From Achromobacter denitrificans NBRC 15125 (GTDB taxonomy: Bacteria > Pseudomonadota > Gammaproteobacteria > Burkholderiales > Burkholderiaceae_B), in NCBI RefSeq assembly GCF_001571365.1, contig NZ_BCTQ01000002.1:1-64000 (forward strand): a stretch of DNA of 64,000 bases. Direction: 5' to 3'. Both the position numbers and the translations under genes were made by a program. The notes beneath the pieces were generated by a model, which was not told the origin of the DNA, did not search any database, and saw nothing but the letters and a program-made list of their open reading frames with translations. This document shows positions 19,616 to 28,385 of the stretch, piece after piece; positions within the stretch are counted from its first letter, which is position 1, and every line of letters begins with the position of its first letter.

Positions 19616-21547
19616 TCAGCGACTCCCAACCGTTCCTCCCTGATCCTTGCCGTTGCGATAGCGGTCCAGCCAGGCCTGCATCATCAGCACGCCCCAGAGG
19701 TGGCTGTCCCAATTGCGGTGCCCGGAGGTGTGTTCGCGCCATTTGCGCAGGATCGGTTCGGGTTCGAACCAGCCTTCCTGGCGCAAGCGCGAGGGGTCCA
19801 GCAGCGCGTCGGCCCATTCGCGCAGCGGGCCGCGCAGCCACGCGGCCAGCGGCACGGCGAAACCACGCTTGGGCCGGTCCACCAGCGACTGCGGCACATG
19901 CCGGTACAGCACCTGGCGCAGCAGCCACTTGCCCGTGGCGCCGCGCACCTTGTAGCGGTGCGGCAGGCTCCAGGCGAACTCGTACACGCGGTGGTCGATC
20001 AGCGGCACGCGGGTCTCCAGGCTGACCGCCATGGCCGCGCGGTCCACCTTGACCAGGATGTCGTCCGGCAGGTAGGTCACCGTGTCCAGCTTCATCATGG
20101 ATTCGAAGGTGGAGCCCTGCATGGCGCGCGCGAATTCCGAAACGGGCTCGACGCCGCCCTTCACCACGCTGGACGGGTCGGCCCAGTACGACACGAAGTG
20201 GCGGTAGAACTCGCCGCGCGTATCGGCGCGCAGCAGCTCTCCCAGCTTGCCGACCTTGCCGCGCCAGGCGCCGCGCCCGGGCAGCAGGGCCGAGGCGCTG
20301 AGCAGGGCGCCGCCCGGCTTGCGCACCACCGCGGGGATGCGTTCGCACTGTTGCCACCACTTGTTCACGCGGAAATAGCGCGAATAGCCGCCGAAGAGCT
20401 CGTCGCCGCCGTCGCCGGACAACGCCACCGTGACGTGCTGGCGCGCCATGCGCGTGACCAGGGACGTGGGGATCTGCGACGAATCCGCGAACGGCTCGTC
20501 ATACATGTCGGCCAGCGAGGGCACGACGGCCAGCGCGTCGTCGGCCGTCACGTACAGCTCGGTGTGGTCGGTGCCCAGGTGCGTAGCCACGGCCTTGGCG
20601 TGCTGCGCCTCGTCGTAGCCTTTTTCATGGAAGCCGATGGCGAAGGTGCGCACGGGCTGCGAACTCTGCGCCTGCATCAGGGCGACGATGGTGGACGAAT
20701 CGATGCCGCCGGACAGGAACGCGCCCAGGCTCACGTCGGCCAGCATCTGGCCCCCCACCGCCTTGGACAGCACGCCCTCCAGCGCGTCCGCGGCCTGCGC
20801 GTCCGTATCGAAGGACAGCGGCGACTTCGCGGCCGTGTCGGCGGCTTCGCGGGCCGACCAGTACACGCGCGGCTCCGGCATGCGGCGGCTGCGGGTGTCG
20901 TCGGCCGTGAATTCGACCCAGGTGCCCGGCGGCAGTTTCGCGATGCCGGCGTAGATCGATTGCGGCGCCGGAATGTAGTTGTGCCGCATGAACGACGCCA
21001 GGGCGTTGCGGTTCAGTTCGCGGCCGAAACCGGGAATGGGCATCAACCCCTTGAGTTCCGAGGCGAAGACGAGCTCGGCGCCCGAATAGCCGTAGTACAG
21101 CGGCTTCTCGCCCATGCGGTCGCGCGCCAGCACCAGCTTGCGCGAGGCGCGGTCCCACAGCGCGATGGCGAACATGCCCACCGCGGCCTGCAGGGTGGCC
21201 TCGATGCCCAGCGAGGTGAACCCGGCCAGCAGCGTCTCGGTATCGGAATGGCCGCGCCAGGACGGCGCCAGCGCCGATTGTTCGAGCTGCTTGCGGATGT
21301 CCAGGTGGTTGTAGATTTCGCCGTTGAACACCATGACATAGCGGCCGCAGGCGGAGGTCATGGGCTGGTGGCCCGCTTCGGTCAGGTCCAGGATCGCCAG
21401 GCGGACGTGCGCCAGCGCCAGCTCGGCGCCGGGGTCTTCCCAGAAGCCATTGCTGTCCGGCCCGCGGTGGCGGATGCGGCGGCAGCTTTCCGCCAGCACT
21501 TGCGCCTTGTTCCCGATGGGGCCCCAGATACCGACTATTCCGCACAT
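19616..21547 (-). CDS. asparagine synthetase-type amidotransferase (WbpS-like)
   Basis: Glutamine-dependent amidotransferase of 643 aa. The N-terminal class II glutaminase domain starts MCGIVGIWG, so Cys2 is the nucleophile after Met removal. The C-terminal adenylating domain has the PPi loop FLSGGIDSS and later ALSGDGGDELFGGY. Placed inside a glycan operon with UDP-GalNAcA-type genes, it most likely amidates a uronic acid residue to a uronamide, the role proposed for WbpS in the P. aeruginosa O6 locus, rather than making free asparagine. That assignment is from context. Confidence 0.85.
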   Translation of the reverse strand: MCGIVGIWGPIGNKAQVLAESCRRIRHRGPDSNGFWEDPGAELALAHVRLAILDLTEAGHQPMTSACGRYVMVFNGEIYNHLDIRKQLEQSALAPSWRGHSDTETLLAGFTSLGIEATLQAAVGMFAIALWDRASRKLVLARDRMGEKPLYYGYSGAELVFASELKGLMPIPGFGRELNRNALASFMRHNYIPAPQSIYAGIAKLPPGTWVEFTADDTRSRRMPEPRVYWSAREAADTAAKSPLSFDTDAQAADALEGVLSKAVGGQMLADVSLGAFLSGGIDSSTIVALMQAQSSQPVRTFAIGFHEKGYDEAQHAKAVATHLGTDHTELYVTADDALAVVPSLADMYDEPFADSSQIPTSLVTRMARQHVTVALSGDGGDELFGGYSRYFRVNKWWQQCERIPAVVRKPGGALLSASALLPGRGAWRGKVGKLGELLRADTRGEFYRHFVSYWADPSSVVKGGVEPVSEFARAMQGSTFESMMKLDTVTYLPDDILVKVDRAAMAVSLETRVPLIDHRVYEFAWSLPHRYKVRGATGKWLLRQVLYRHVPQSLVDRPKRGFAVPLAAWLRGPLREWADALLDPSRLRQEGWFEPEPILRKWREHTSGHRNWDSHLWGVLMMQAWLDRYRNGKDQGGTVGSR

Positions 21548-21595
21548 GATGTTGTTCTCGTGGTCACCGTAGCAACGGCGCGACGCGGGAAAGGC

Positions 21596-22738
21596 CTAGC
21601 GGCCCGGTCCGCGCACGCCGTCAAAAAGTTCTTGCCATTTCTGCAGCACGCGCGCGGCCGAAAAGCGGTCGCGCACGTCTATGGCCGCCTGCGCCATGCG
21701 GCTGCGTTCGGCGGCGTCGCCCATGGCTGCGTCCAGCGCCTTCGCCAGCGCGGGCACGTCGCCGTTGGGCCGCACCAGCACGCCGTCCACCCCGTCCCGC
21801 ACGATTTCGCGCGGGCCGGTATCGCAATCGAAAGAAACCGCGGCGAGTCCGCTGGCCATGGATTCGAGCAGCGTGTTGGACAGGCCTTCGAAGCGCGAAG
21901 TCAGCACGTACAGGTCGGCGCTGTCGTACCAGTCGCCGACGTTGCCCGCGCGTCCGGGCATGAAGACGCGCGACGCCAGCCCGGCTTCCCGCAACCGCGC
22001 CTCAAGGGCGCGCCGTTCCTCGCCCTCGCCCAGGATAACCAAGTCCCAGTCGGGATGCGATGCCGCCAATTGCGAAAAGGCCTGGATCAGCAGATCGAAA
22101 CCCTTGTCGGCATGCAGCCGGCCCACCGCCAGCAGGCGCTTGCGGCCGTCGCCCGTAATCGGGGTCAGGATGGGTTCGGCGCGCGGCAGGGGAAAGTGCA
22201 CCGGATTGGGGATGACGGCCAGGCGGCAGCCGGGCACGTGCCGGTCCAGCCAGTCCGCCGTGCCGCGGGTCAGGGCGACCACGCCGGCCGCTCGCGGGTA
22301 GGTCATGCGCCGCAGGCGCTGCCAGAAGCCCGACAGGGTCTGCGAGGGCGGATGGGTGTGTTCCGTCGCGATCACCCGGCAGGACAGGCCCGCGCAGGCC
22401 AGGACCGACAGCACGGACGCCGTCGTCATCATGCCCAGCACGATGTCCGGCCGGAACGCGCGGACCACGCGGCGCAGCGCGCGCACGCGCTGCACGTTGC
22501 TCCAGATGCCGCGCAGGCCGCCGCCCTCTCCCGCCGTGTGCAGCACCTCGCGGCGCACCTTGGGATGCAGGGCGTAGACGTCGCCCTCGACGCCCGCCTG
22601 CGTCACGACCATGACGTCGCGGCCCATCCCGGCCCAATGCGCGCTCAGGTCGGCGGCCACCCGTTCAGCGCCCCCGCCATGCAGCGAATGGATGAACAAC
22701 AGGACGCGCAAGGGCCGGCCAGCGTCGGTCTGCGTCAT
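21596..22738 (-). CDS. GT4 glycosyltransferase
   Basis: GT-B transferase of 380 aa. N-terminal region LLFIHSLHGGGAERVAADL, C-terminal region VGRLHADKGFDLLIQAF, and the E-x7-E motif SRFEGLSNTLLES. Its ATG directly abuts the flippase stop codon. It occupies the position of WbpR in the O6-like gene order. Sugar specificity unknown. Confidence 0.88.
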   Translation of the reverse strand: MTQTDAGRPLRVLLFIHSLHGGGAERVAADLSAHWAGMGRDVMVVTQAGVEGDVYALHPKVRREVLHTAGEGGGLRGIWSNVQRVRALRRVVRAFRPDIVLGMMTTASVLSVLACAGLSCRVIATEHTHPPSQTLSGFWQRLRRMTYPRAAGVVALTRGTADWLDRHVPGCRLAVIPNPVHFPLPRAEPILTPITGDGRKRLLAVGRLHADKGFDLLIQAFSQLAASHPDWDLVILGEGEERRALEARLREAGLASRVFMPGRAGNVGDWYDSADLYVLTSRFEGLSNTLLESMASGLAAVSFDCDTGPREIVRDGVDGVLVRPNGDVPALAKALDAAMGDAAERSRMAQAAIDVRDRFSAARVLQKWQELFDGVRGPGR

Positions 22739-24088
22739 TCAATCGGTCTCCCTGGGTTCGGCCTTGCGCAATGCCACCGCCAGGTAGCAGGCGAAGGACA
22801 GCAAATACATGAGGCTGGTCGCCAGCATGATGCCGGCCGCTCCCATGCGAGGCGCCAGCACGGTGTTCAGCACCGCCTTCAGCGCGAAGTTGGCGACGGC
22901 GATGGCGGCCATGATGCGGTAGCGGTTCTGGCTCGCCAGCAACTGCACCAGGATCAGCACGCCGAAGTAGAACGGCAGTTGCAGCAGGCCCCAGCGCAGC
23001 ACGTGCGCGACGGCCTCGGTGTTTTCCGCGGTGAAGGCGCCGCGCTGGAACAGCACCGACACGCCCCAGGGCGCCAGCACCCAGCCCAGCGCCACGGCGG
23101 CGCTTCCCGCACCCACCATCAGCACGGACCATTTCAGCGCCATGGAGCGCGCGCGGCCGGTATCGCCGCGGGCCTGCACGTCCGCCAGCACGGGCAGCGC
23201 CGCCCGGCCCACCGACACGGCGCCGATGCCCAGCAGCAAGGACAGCAGCCGGCTGGCGTAGCCCAGCGTGGCGTTGGCGTTGGCGCCCAGGTTGGCGGCG
23301 GTGTATTGGTCCAGCGGCCCGACGAAGCTCATGGCCACCTGGCCGATCAGCATCACGCCGGCCGCGCTCATGAGTTCGGGCCAGTGCGGAGAGCGCAGCG
23401 ACAGACGCGGCGCGCCCCAGAATCCGCCGTCGGCGCGCGCCGCCAGCCAGGCGAGCCAGACGGTCTGGATGGCATAGCCCACCAGCGTGCCCCACAGCAG
23501 CGGCCCCACGCCGTCGGCGCTGGCCGCCAGCATGACCCACGCCAGCGTCGCCACGGCGGGCACGCTATCGAGCAGGGTATTGACGTGCCGTTCCTGCGCG
23601 CGCAGCCGCGCGGCGCTGATGCCGGCGATGAGCAACAGGGCCGACACGGGCGCGAACGCCACCAGAAGCTGCCCGGTCATGTCGCCGACGCGGGCCGACA
23701 GGCCCTGCCCGAGCATGCCCAGCACTTGCGGCCAGGCGAACCAGGTCAAGAGGGCCAGCGCGATGCCGGCCGCGGCCACCCAGCCCTGCAGCTCGCTGAT
23801 GAATACGTGTTTTTCGGCCTGGTCCGCGCGGCGAAGCCGCACCAGCACCGGAATCAGGACCACCGACAGCACGCCCACGATCGTCACGGGCAGCCAGGTG
23901 GCCATCGTCATCGTGAATTGGTAGGCGTCCACGGCATCGCTGACGCCGTAGCGGTACGCCACCGCCATCTCCTTGATGGCGCCGGCGGCCTTGCCCAGCA
24001 GCAGAAACACCGCCACCCGGAACGCGCCCTTGAAAATGCGCTGGTGGTCCGGGTGGATGTTGCCGAGTTTTCTGACGAGTGCTTTCAA
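22739..24088 (-). CDS. MurJ/MviN-superfamily flippase, probable Wzx of the glycan operon
   Basis: Polytopic membrane protein of 449 aa with about 12-14 hydrophobic segments, predicted to flip the undecaprenyl-linked oligosaccharide to the periplasmic face. The N-terminal KEMAVAYRYGVSDAVDAYQF region is typical of MurJ-type rather than classical Wzx exporters. The start is a TTG at 24088, one base after the wbpP stop, which fits translational coupling; no good ribosome site is visible. Being within the operon, it more likely serves the surface glycan than peptidoglycan. Confidence 0.82.
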   Translation of the reverse strand: MKALVRKLGNIHPDHQRIFKGAFRVAVFLLLGKAAGAIKEMAVAYRYGVSDAVDAYQFTMTMATWLPVTIVGVLSVVLIPVLVRLRRADQAEKHVFISELQGWVAAAGIALALLTWFAWPQVLGMLGQGLSARVGDMTGQLLVAFAPVSALLLIAGISAARLRAQERHVNTLLDSVPAVATLAWVMLAASADGVGPLLWGTLVGYAIQTVWLAWLAARADGGFWGAPRLSLRSPHWPELMSAAGVMLIGQVAMSFVGPLDQYTAANLGANANATLGYASRLLSLLLGIGAVSVGRAALPVLADVQARGDTGRARSMALKWSVLMVGAGSAAVALGWVLAPWGVSVLFQRGAFTAENTEAVAHVLRWGLLQLPFYFGVLILVQLLASQNRYRIMAAIAVANFALKAVLNTVLAPRMGAAGIMLATSLMYLLSFACYLAVALRKAEPRETD

Positions 24089-24089
24089 A

Positions 24090-25115
24090 TCAACGCAGGA
24101 ATTGCGTGTACCAGGGCATGGCCACTTCCAGGCCCTGCAGCACGGTGTGCGTGGGCGCGTAGCCCAGCAGGCGGCCCGCCTTGCTGACGTCGGCCTGCGA
24201 ATGGCGCACGTCCCCCGCGCGGAACTCGCCGTAGACCGGCTTCTTGGCGTAGGCCACGCCTTGATTGCCCAGGGCCTGCGCCAGGAAGTCGAACAGCTGG
24301 TTCAGCGTGCTGCGGCCGCTGACCGCCACGTTGTAGACCTGGTTGCGGCCTTCGGCCGGCGCCATGGCGGCCAGGATGTTGGCCTGCACCGCGTTGTCCA
24401 CGAAGCAGAAGTCGCGGCTGGTCTCGCCGTCGCCGTTGATGGTGACGTCCTTGCCCTGGATCATCGCGGCCGTCCACTTGGGGATCACCGCGGCATACGC
24501 GCCGTCCGGGTCCTGGCGCTTGCCGAACACGTTGAAGTAGCGCAGGCCCACGGCCTCGAAGCCATAGGAGCGCGCGAACACGTCGGCGTAGAGCTCGTTG
24601 ACGTACTTGGTCACCGCGTACGGCGACAGCGGATTGCCGATGTTCTCTTCGACCTTGGGCAGCGCCGGATGGTCGCCGTAGGTGGAGCTGGACGCCGCGT
24701 AGACGAAGGATTTCACTTCGGCGTCGCGCGCCGCCACCAGCATGTTCAGGAAACCGCCGATGTTCACCTCGTTGGTGGTGATCGGGTCGTTCAGCGAACG
24801 CGGGACCGAACCCAGGGCGGCCTGGTGCAGCACGAAGTCGACGCCCTGCACCGCGCGGCGGCAGGCTTCCAGGTCGCGGATGTCGCCTTCGATGAAGGTG
24901 AAGCGGGCCCACTGCTCGGGCGTGACCGAGCCGCGGACTTCATCCAGGTTGCGCTGGTAGCCCGTGGCGAAGTTGTCCAGGCCGACGACGGTCTGGCCCA
25001 GCTTCAGCAGGGATTCCAGCAGGTTCGAGCCGATGAAGCCGGCGCAGCCGGTCACCAGCCACTTGCGGGGCGACGACGACAGTTCGTTCTTGACGGTGTC
25101 AAAGCGTGTGGTCAT
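24090..25115 (-). CDS. wbpP: UDP-N-acetylglucosamine/-glucuronic acid C4-epimerase (WbpP/TviC type)
   Basis: Extended SDR epimerase of 341 aa interconverting UDP-GlcNAc(A) and UDP-GalNAc(A). NAD-binding loop GCAGFIGSN (23-31), catalytic Ser at 142-144 (SSSTYG) and Y166-x3-K170. This numbering matches WbpP of P. aeruginosa O6, including the ~18-residue N-terminal extension before the Rossmann fold. The motif [17 protein letters not shown] is characteristic of the WbpP/TviC group. Downstream of wbpO with a 12-bp gap. Confidence 0.9.
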   Translation of the reverse strand: MTTRFDTVKNELSSSPRKWLVTGCAGFIGSNLLESLLKLGQTVVGLDNFATGYQRNLDEVRGSVTPEQWARFTFIEGDIRDLEACRRAVQGVDFVLHQAALGSVPRSLNDPITTNEVNIGGFLNMLVAARDAEVKSFVYAASSSTYGDHPALPKVEENIGNPLSPYAVTKYVNELYADVFARSYGFEAVGLRYFNVFGKRQDPDGAYAAVIPKWTAAMIQGKDVTINGDGETSRDFCFVDNAVQANILAAMAPAEGRNQVYNVAVSGRSTLNQLFDFLAQALGNQGVAYAKKPVYGEFRAGDVRHSQADVSKAGRLLGYAPTHTVLQGLEVAMPWYTQFLR

Positions 25116-25127
25116 GCAGCACCCTCC

Positions 25128-26405
25128 TTACAAGCGCAGATCGGATTCAGCAGGCGACAACACGTACTTCAAGTCATAAAGAATGTGTTCCGGCTTGCCC
25201 AATTTGCGTATTCCGGCCGCACCCATTTCTGTGAATTGATGATGCGCCACGCCCAGGATCACGGCATCGTATGTGCCTTCCTCGAGTTCGGCCACAGGCG
25301 TGATGCCGTATTCGTGCACGGCCTCCGCAGGGTCGACCCACGGGTCGTAGACGTCCACGTCCACGTTGTAGTCGCCCAGTTCCTTCACGATGTCCACGAT
25401 GCGCGTATTGCGCAGGTCGGGGCAGTTTTCCTTGAAGGTCAGGCCCATCACCAGCACGCGCGCGCCCTGCACATGGATGCGGCGCTTGGTCATCGCCTTG
25501 ACCAGCTGCGACACCACGTAGCCGCCCATCGAGTCGTTCAGGCGACGGCCCGCCAGAATGATCTCGGGGTGGTAGCCGATGGACTGCGCCTTGTGGGTCA
25601 GGTAGTACGGATCCACGCCGATGCAGTGGCCGCCCACCAGGCCCGGACGGAACGGCAGGAAGTTCCACTTGGTGCCGGCGGCCTGCAGCACGGCCTCGGT
25701 GTCGATGCCCATCTTGTTGAAGATCAGGGCCAGTTCGTTGATCAACGCGATGTTCACGTCGCGCTGCGTATTCTCGATCACCTTGGCGGCCTCGGCCACG
25801 CGGATGCTGGACGCCTTGTGCGTGCCGGCGGTGATGATCTGCTGGTACAGCTGGTCGACCAGCTCGGCGACTTCGGGCGTGGAGCCGGAGGTGACCTTCT
25901 TGATCGTGCTGACGCGGTGTTCCTTGTCGCCCGGGTTGATGCGCTCGGGGCTGTAGCCGGCGTAGAAGTCCACGTTGAACTTCAGGCCCGACACGCGCTC
26001 CAGCACCGGCACGCAGTCTTCTTCGGTGGCGCCGGGATAGACGGTGGATTCGTAGATGACGATGTCGCCGCGCTTGAGCACCGCGCCGATGGTTTCGCTG
26101 GCCTTGACCAGCGGCGTCAGGTCCGGCTGCTTGTACTCGTCGATCGGGGTCGGCACGGTCACGATGAACACGTTGGCCTTGCCCAGCTCGGCGCGGTCGG
26201 CGGTGTAGCTCAGCTGCTTGGCCTCGGCCAGCTCGGCGTCGCTGACTTCCAGCGTCTGGTCGTGGCCTGCCTTCAGGGCCTCGATGCGGCGCGTATTGAT
26301 ATCGAAACCGATGACCGGACGCTTCTTGCCGAATTCCACGGCCAGCGGCAAGCCGACATAGCCCAGGCCGACGACTGCGAGTTTCACATCCTGGATTCGC
26401 AACAT
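25128..26405 (-). CDS. wbpO: UDP-N-acetylhexosamine 6-dehydrogenase (WbpO/TviB type)
   Basis: NAD-dependent dehydrogenase of 425 aa that oxidises UDP-GlcNAc or UDP-GalNAc at C6 to the uronic acid. The Rossmann loop is [10 protein letters not shown] (11-20) and catalytic Cys261 lies in [12 protein letters not shown]. The length and the [16 protein letters not shown] segment fit the TviB/WbpO subgroup rather than UDP-glucose dehydrogenase. The ATG follows GGGAGA. The 95-bp gap from the upstream gene has an AT-rich stretch that could hold an internal promoter. Confidence 0.92.
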   Translation of the reverse strand: MLRIQDVKLAVVGLGYVGLPLAVEFGKKRPVIGFDINTRRIEALKAGHDQTLEVSDAELAEAKQLSYTADRAELGKANVFIVTVPTPIDEYKQPDLTPLVKASETIGAVLKRGDIVIYESTVYPGATEEDCVPVLERVSGLKFNVDFYAGYSPERINPGDKEHRVSTIKKVTSGSTPEVAELVDQLYQQIITAGTHKASSIRVAEAAKVIENTQRDVNIALINELALIFNKMGIDTEAVLQAAGTKWNFLPFRPGLVGGHCIGVDPYYLTHKAQSIGYHPEIILAGRRLNDSMGGYVVSQLVKAMTKRRIHVQGARVLVMGLTFKENCPDLRNTRIVDIVKELGDYNVDVDVYDPWVDPAEAVHEYGITPVAELEEGTYDAVILGVAHHQFTEMGAAGIRKLGKPEHILYDLKYVLSPAESDLRL

Positions 26406-26470
26406 AACTCTCCCTTTACCGTAGAACGATTACGGCATTTTAAATTTAGTCTGATGATGGATAACCGAGC

Positions 26471-26491
26471 CCCCGGCGGTGATCGCCGGGG
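26471..26491 (-). other. intercistronic hairpin in the glycan operon
   Basis: An 8-bp GC stem (CCCCGGCG/CGCCGGGG) with a 5-nt loop lies between the initiating transferase and wbpO. No T-run follows on the minus strand. It may act as a processing or stability element, or partial terminator. Confidence 0.45.
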
Positions 26492-26500
26492 CGCTCAACA

Positions 26501-27607
26501 CTAATCGGTGGTCCGAAGGACGGAGGGCAGCAGCAGCCAGCCTGGGCGGCGCCAGGACACGAGGCGCGCGTAGAGCCAGATGTAGACGCTGGCGAACACC
26601 ACCAGGCTGGCGCTGAGCGCCCAGGCGTTGTCCCACCAGATGGTGGCCGGCACCAGGCCGATCAAGGCCAGCACCCACATGTAGGGCGACGCCAGGGCAT
26701 TGCACAGCGCCGGCACGGCGTGGCGGCGGCCGCGGCTGAACGTCACGCGGACCAGGCGGCGGAACACCAGCTGGTGCAAATGCAGGGCGTCGGGCTGATC
26801 CACCGGCACGCCGCGCTTGAAGCGGCGGCGCCAGATCGAGAAGCCGGTTTCGAACACGGGGTAGAACAGCACGGCCAGGGCGTAGAACGGCGACACCGAC
26901 GGATTGCGCACCACCAGCAGCACCGCCAGCTCGGCCAGCATGAAGCCCAGGAAGTACGCGCCGCCATCGCCCAGGAACACGCGCCCGAACGGGAAGTTCC
27001 AGACCAGGAAGCCCAGCGTGGCCGAGGCCAGGGCCGCGGCGACCAGGAAGATCGGCACGTCGCCCACCTGCAGCGCGACCAGGCTGATCGACACCGCCAT
27101 CAACGTGGCCACCATGCCGGCCAGGCCGTTCATGCCGTCCACGATGTTCAGCGCATGCGTACAGCCGCCCACCGCGAACATGGTGAACAGCAGCGACACT
27201 GGCCAGAACGACAGCACGTAGTCCACCGGCGCCATGCCCACGCGGCTCACGCCGCCCAACAGCCACCAGGCGATCGCGGCCGACAGGAACGCGGCCAGCA
27301 GACGCTTGCTGGCGCCGATGTCCTTGGTGATGTCTTCGAGCAGGCCGGCCACGAACACGGGCAGCGCCGCGACGAACAGCGCGGGCCACAGCCAGGTCAG
27401 GGTCATGTTGCTGGGGCCGAGCACCAGCAGGCCGGCAAGCGTGCCGGCGAGGACCGCCAGCCCGCCCACCCGGGGCGTGGCCCGGGAATGGTTGGCTTGG
27501 GGCTTATTGAGGTCGCTGTCGCCAGTAAAAGCGCCATGCCAGCGCTCCGACGCCACGATGAGTCCCCCCACCATGAATGCGACCACGCAGATGTACAGCC
27601 AGGTCAC
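26501..27607 (-). CDS. polyprenyl-phosphate N-acetylhexosamine-1-phosphate transferase (WecA/WbpL family)
   Basis: Integral membrane enzyme of 368 aa with about 10-11 transmembrane segments that starts glycan assembly by putting a sugar-1-phosphate on undecaprenyl phosphate. Family motifs: LLEDITKDIG (the DDxxD region with Glu first), NIVDGMNGLAG, FLGDGGAYFLGF and the HLHQLVFRR loop. The GTG start at 27607 is preceded by AGAGGTG. First gene of the nine-gene operon. The natural substrate could be UDP-GlcNAc, UDP-GalNAc or a deoxy sugar. Confidence 0.88.
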   Translation of the reverse strand: MTWLYICVVAFMVGGLIVASERWHGAFTGDSDLNKPQANHSRATPRVGGLAVLAGTLAGLLVLGPSNMTLTWLWPALFVAALPVFVAGLLEDITKDIGASKRLLAAFLSAAIAWWLLGGVSRVGMAPVDYVLSFWPVSLLFTMFAVGGCTHALNIVDGMNGLAGMVATLMAVSISLVALQVGDVPIFLVAAALASATLGFLVWNFPFGRVFLGDGGAYFLGFMLAELAVLLVVRNPSVSPFYALAVLFYPVFETGFSIWRRRFKRGVPVDQPDALHLHQLVFRRLVRVTFSRGRRHAVPALCNALASPYMWVLALIGLVPATIWWDNAWALSASLVVFASVYIWLYARLVSWRRPGWLLLPSVLRTTD

Positions 27608-27950
27608 AGAATCACCTCTGGTTGGTCTATCGAGACAGGCCCGCCATTATCGGAGGCAGGTGTAACGCCCATATATGGGAGGAATAAGGAAGTGCAATTC
27701 CCCGGCACAGAACGTAACGCCCTGCGCCAGGCCGTCGACCCGACCTCCGCCCTCCGGCCGGAAGGCGCCGTCGAGGCAGAACCGCTGACGCGCGGAAATA
27801 CGGGTTTCATAGAGCGATTGTAGAGCTTTCCGCCCGGGCGCAACCGAAATATCCAAGGGAAAACGCGAACTCCGCCCTATGGCGTAACGGCCGCCCCGCA
27901 TGCCGCTGCCGCCGGCCTCCCCGAGAAAACGGGGACAAATCAAATCCAAA
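27608..27950. other. leader region of the glycan operon
   Basis: 343 bp between the glycan operon and the minus-strand terminator at 27952-27983. It must hold the operon promoter and 5' UTR. A possible minus-strand TTGCAC near 27692 with an AT-rich ATATA 18 bp on is weak. A 5-bp CCCCG/CGGGG hairpin lies near 27919-27935. I found no JUMPstart/ops element and no coding sequence. Confidence 0.4.
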
Positions 27951-27951
27951 C

Positions 27952-27983
27952 AAAAAAAAGCCCGAGATCGTGAGATCTCGGGC
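27952..27983 (-). terminator. rho-independent terminator of the small transcript
   Basis: A perfect 10-bp stem (GCCCGAGATC/GATCTCGGGC; 27960-27969 with 27974-27983), a 4-nt loop, then eight T on the minus strand (27952-27959). Textbook terminator reading leftward. Confidence 0.92.
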
Positions 27984-28098
27984 TAAATCCACCAAAGGAG
28001 GAGGGTGGAGGAGACAACCGTGGCATGTTGGGAGCTGGCTTTCCGCTCGCTACGCTTTCGGGGTTTTGCACCGCGCCGACTGCGTTTCAACATCCGAT
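27952..28098 (-). ncRNA. candidate small RNA with C-rich anti-Shine-Dalgarno hairpin
   Basis: A ~147-nt unit bounded by a strong promoter (28105-28133) and a terminator (27952-27983), with no annotated gene inside. Near the 3' end, CCACC and GGTGG (28008-28004 and 27993-27989) can close a hairpin whose loop reads CTCCTCCTTT. The CCTCCTTT part equals the anti-Shine-Dalgarno tail of 16S rRNA, and a second CTCCTCC lies just upstream. An earlier ATGTTG/CAACAT pairing could close a 5' domain. C-rich loop hairpins of this kind occur in known regulatory sRNAs. An alternative is a 36-codon ORF (28093-27983) beginning ~5 nt after the predicted start site and ending in Trp-Trp-Ile-stop, but it has no ribosome site. 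Confidence 0.62.
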
Positions 28099-28104
28099 GA
28101 GTGA

Positions 28105-28133
28105 ATAGTACCGAGGTTTTTTGTGCGATGCAA
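28105..28133 (-). promoter_or_regulatory. sigma-70 promoter of the small transcript
   Basis: On the minus strand, TTGCAT (28133-28128), a 17-bp spacer and TACTAT (28110-28105). Predicted transcription start near 28098. Spacing is optimal and both hexamers are close to consensus. Confidence 0.75.
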
Positions 28134-28385
28134 GATTTTTTTTGATCTGCCCGCCAGGCTTTTTTTTCCGTTGCATTTTTGCCTCACCCCCGGCACCCTC
28201 CCCCTGGAAACCCGCGCCAATCCGTGGCCTTTCCAAAAAAAGGGTTTTTGCCGAATGGGTAAACCCGTTTCGGATTAACCCTAGATCGCCCCGGGTAATC
28301 CCGCTCTATCTTTTGCACCAAAGCGGTGCGGCAGGCACCGTCTTGCAGCTTTTTTGCGCATCGCAACATTTCGATGCCGGTGGCC
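28134..28385. other. AT/GC-mixed spacer downstream of coq7
   Basis: About 250 bp with homopolymer T and A runs and a weak imperfect hairpin (CCGAA/TTCGG, 28251-28273) that may end the coq7 transcript. No coding sequence recognised. Confidence 0.4.

Noticed and set aside
18602-24187. A 1861-codon open frame on the plus strand opposite the glycan operon
   Set aside because: It is His/Gln/Arg/Ala-rich low-complexity sequence and exactly antisense to five well-supported genes. Few stop codons are expected in that frame at this GC content.
27952-28098. A classical trp attenuator
   Set aside because: There is a Trp-Trp pair near a terminator, but no alternative antiterminator pairing, no ribosome site, and no Trp gene downstream.
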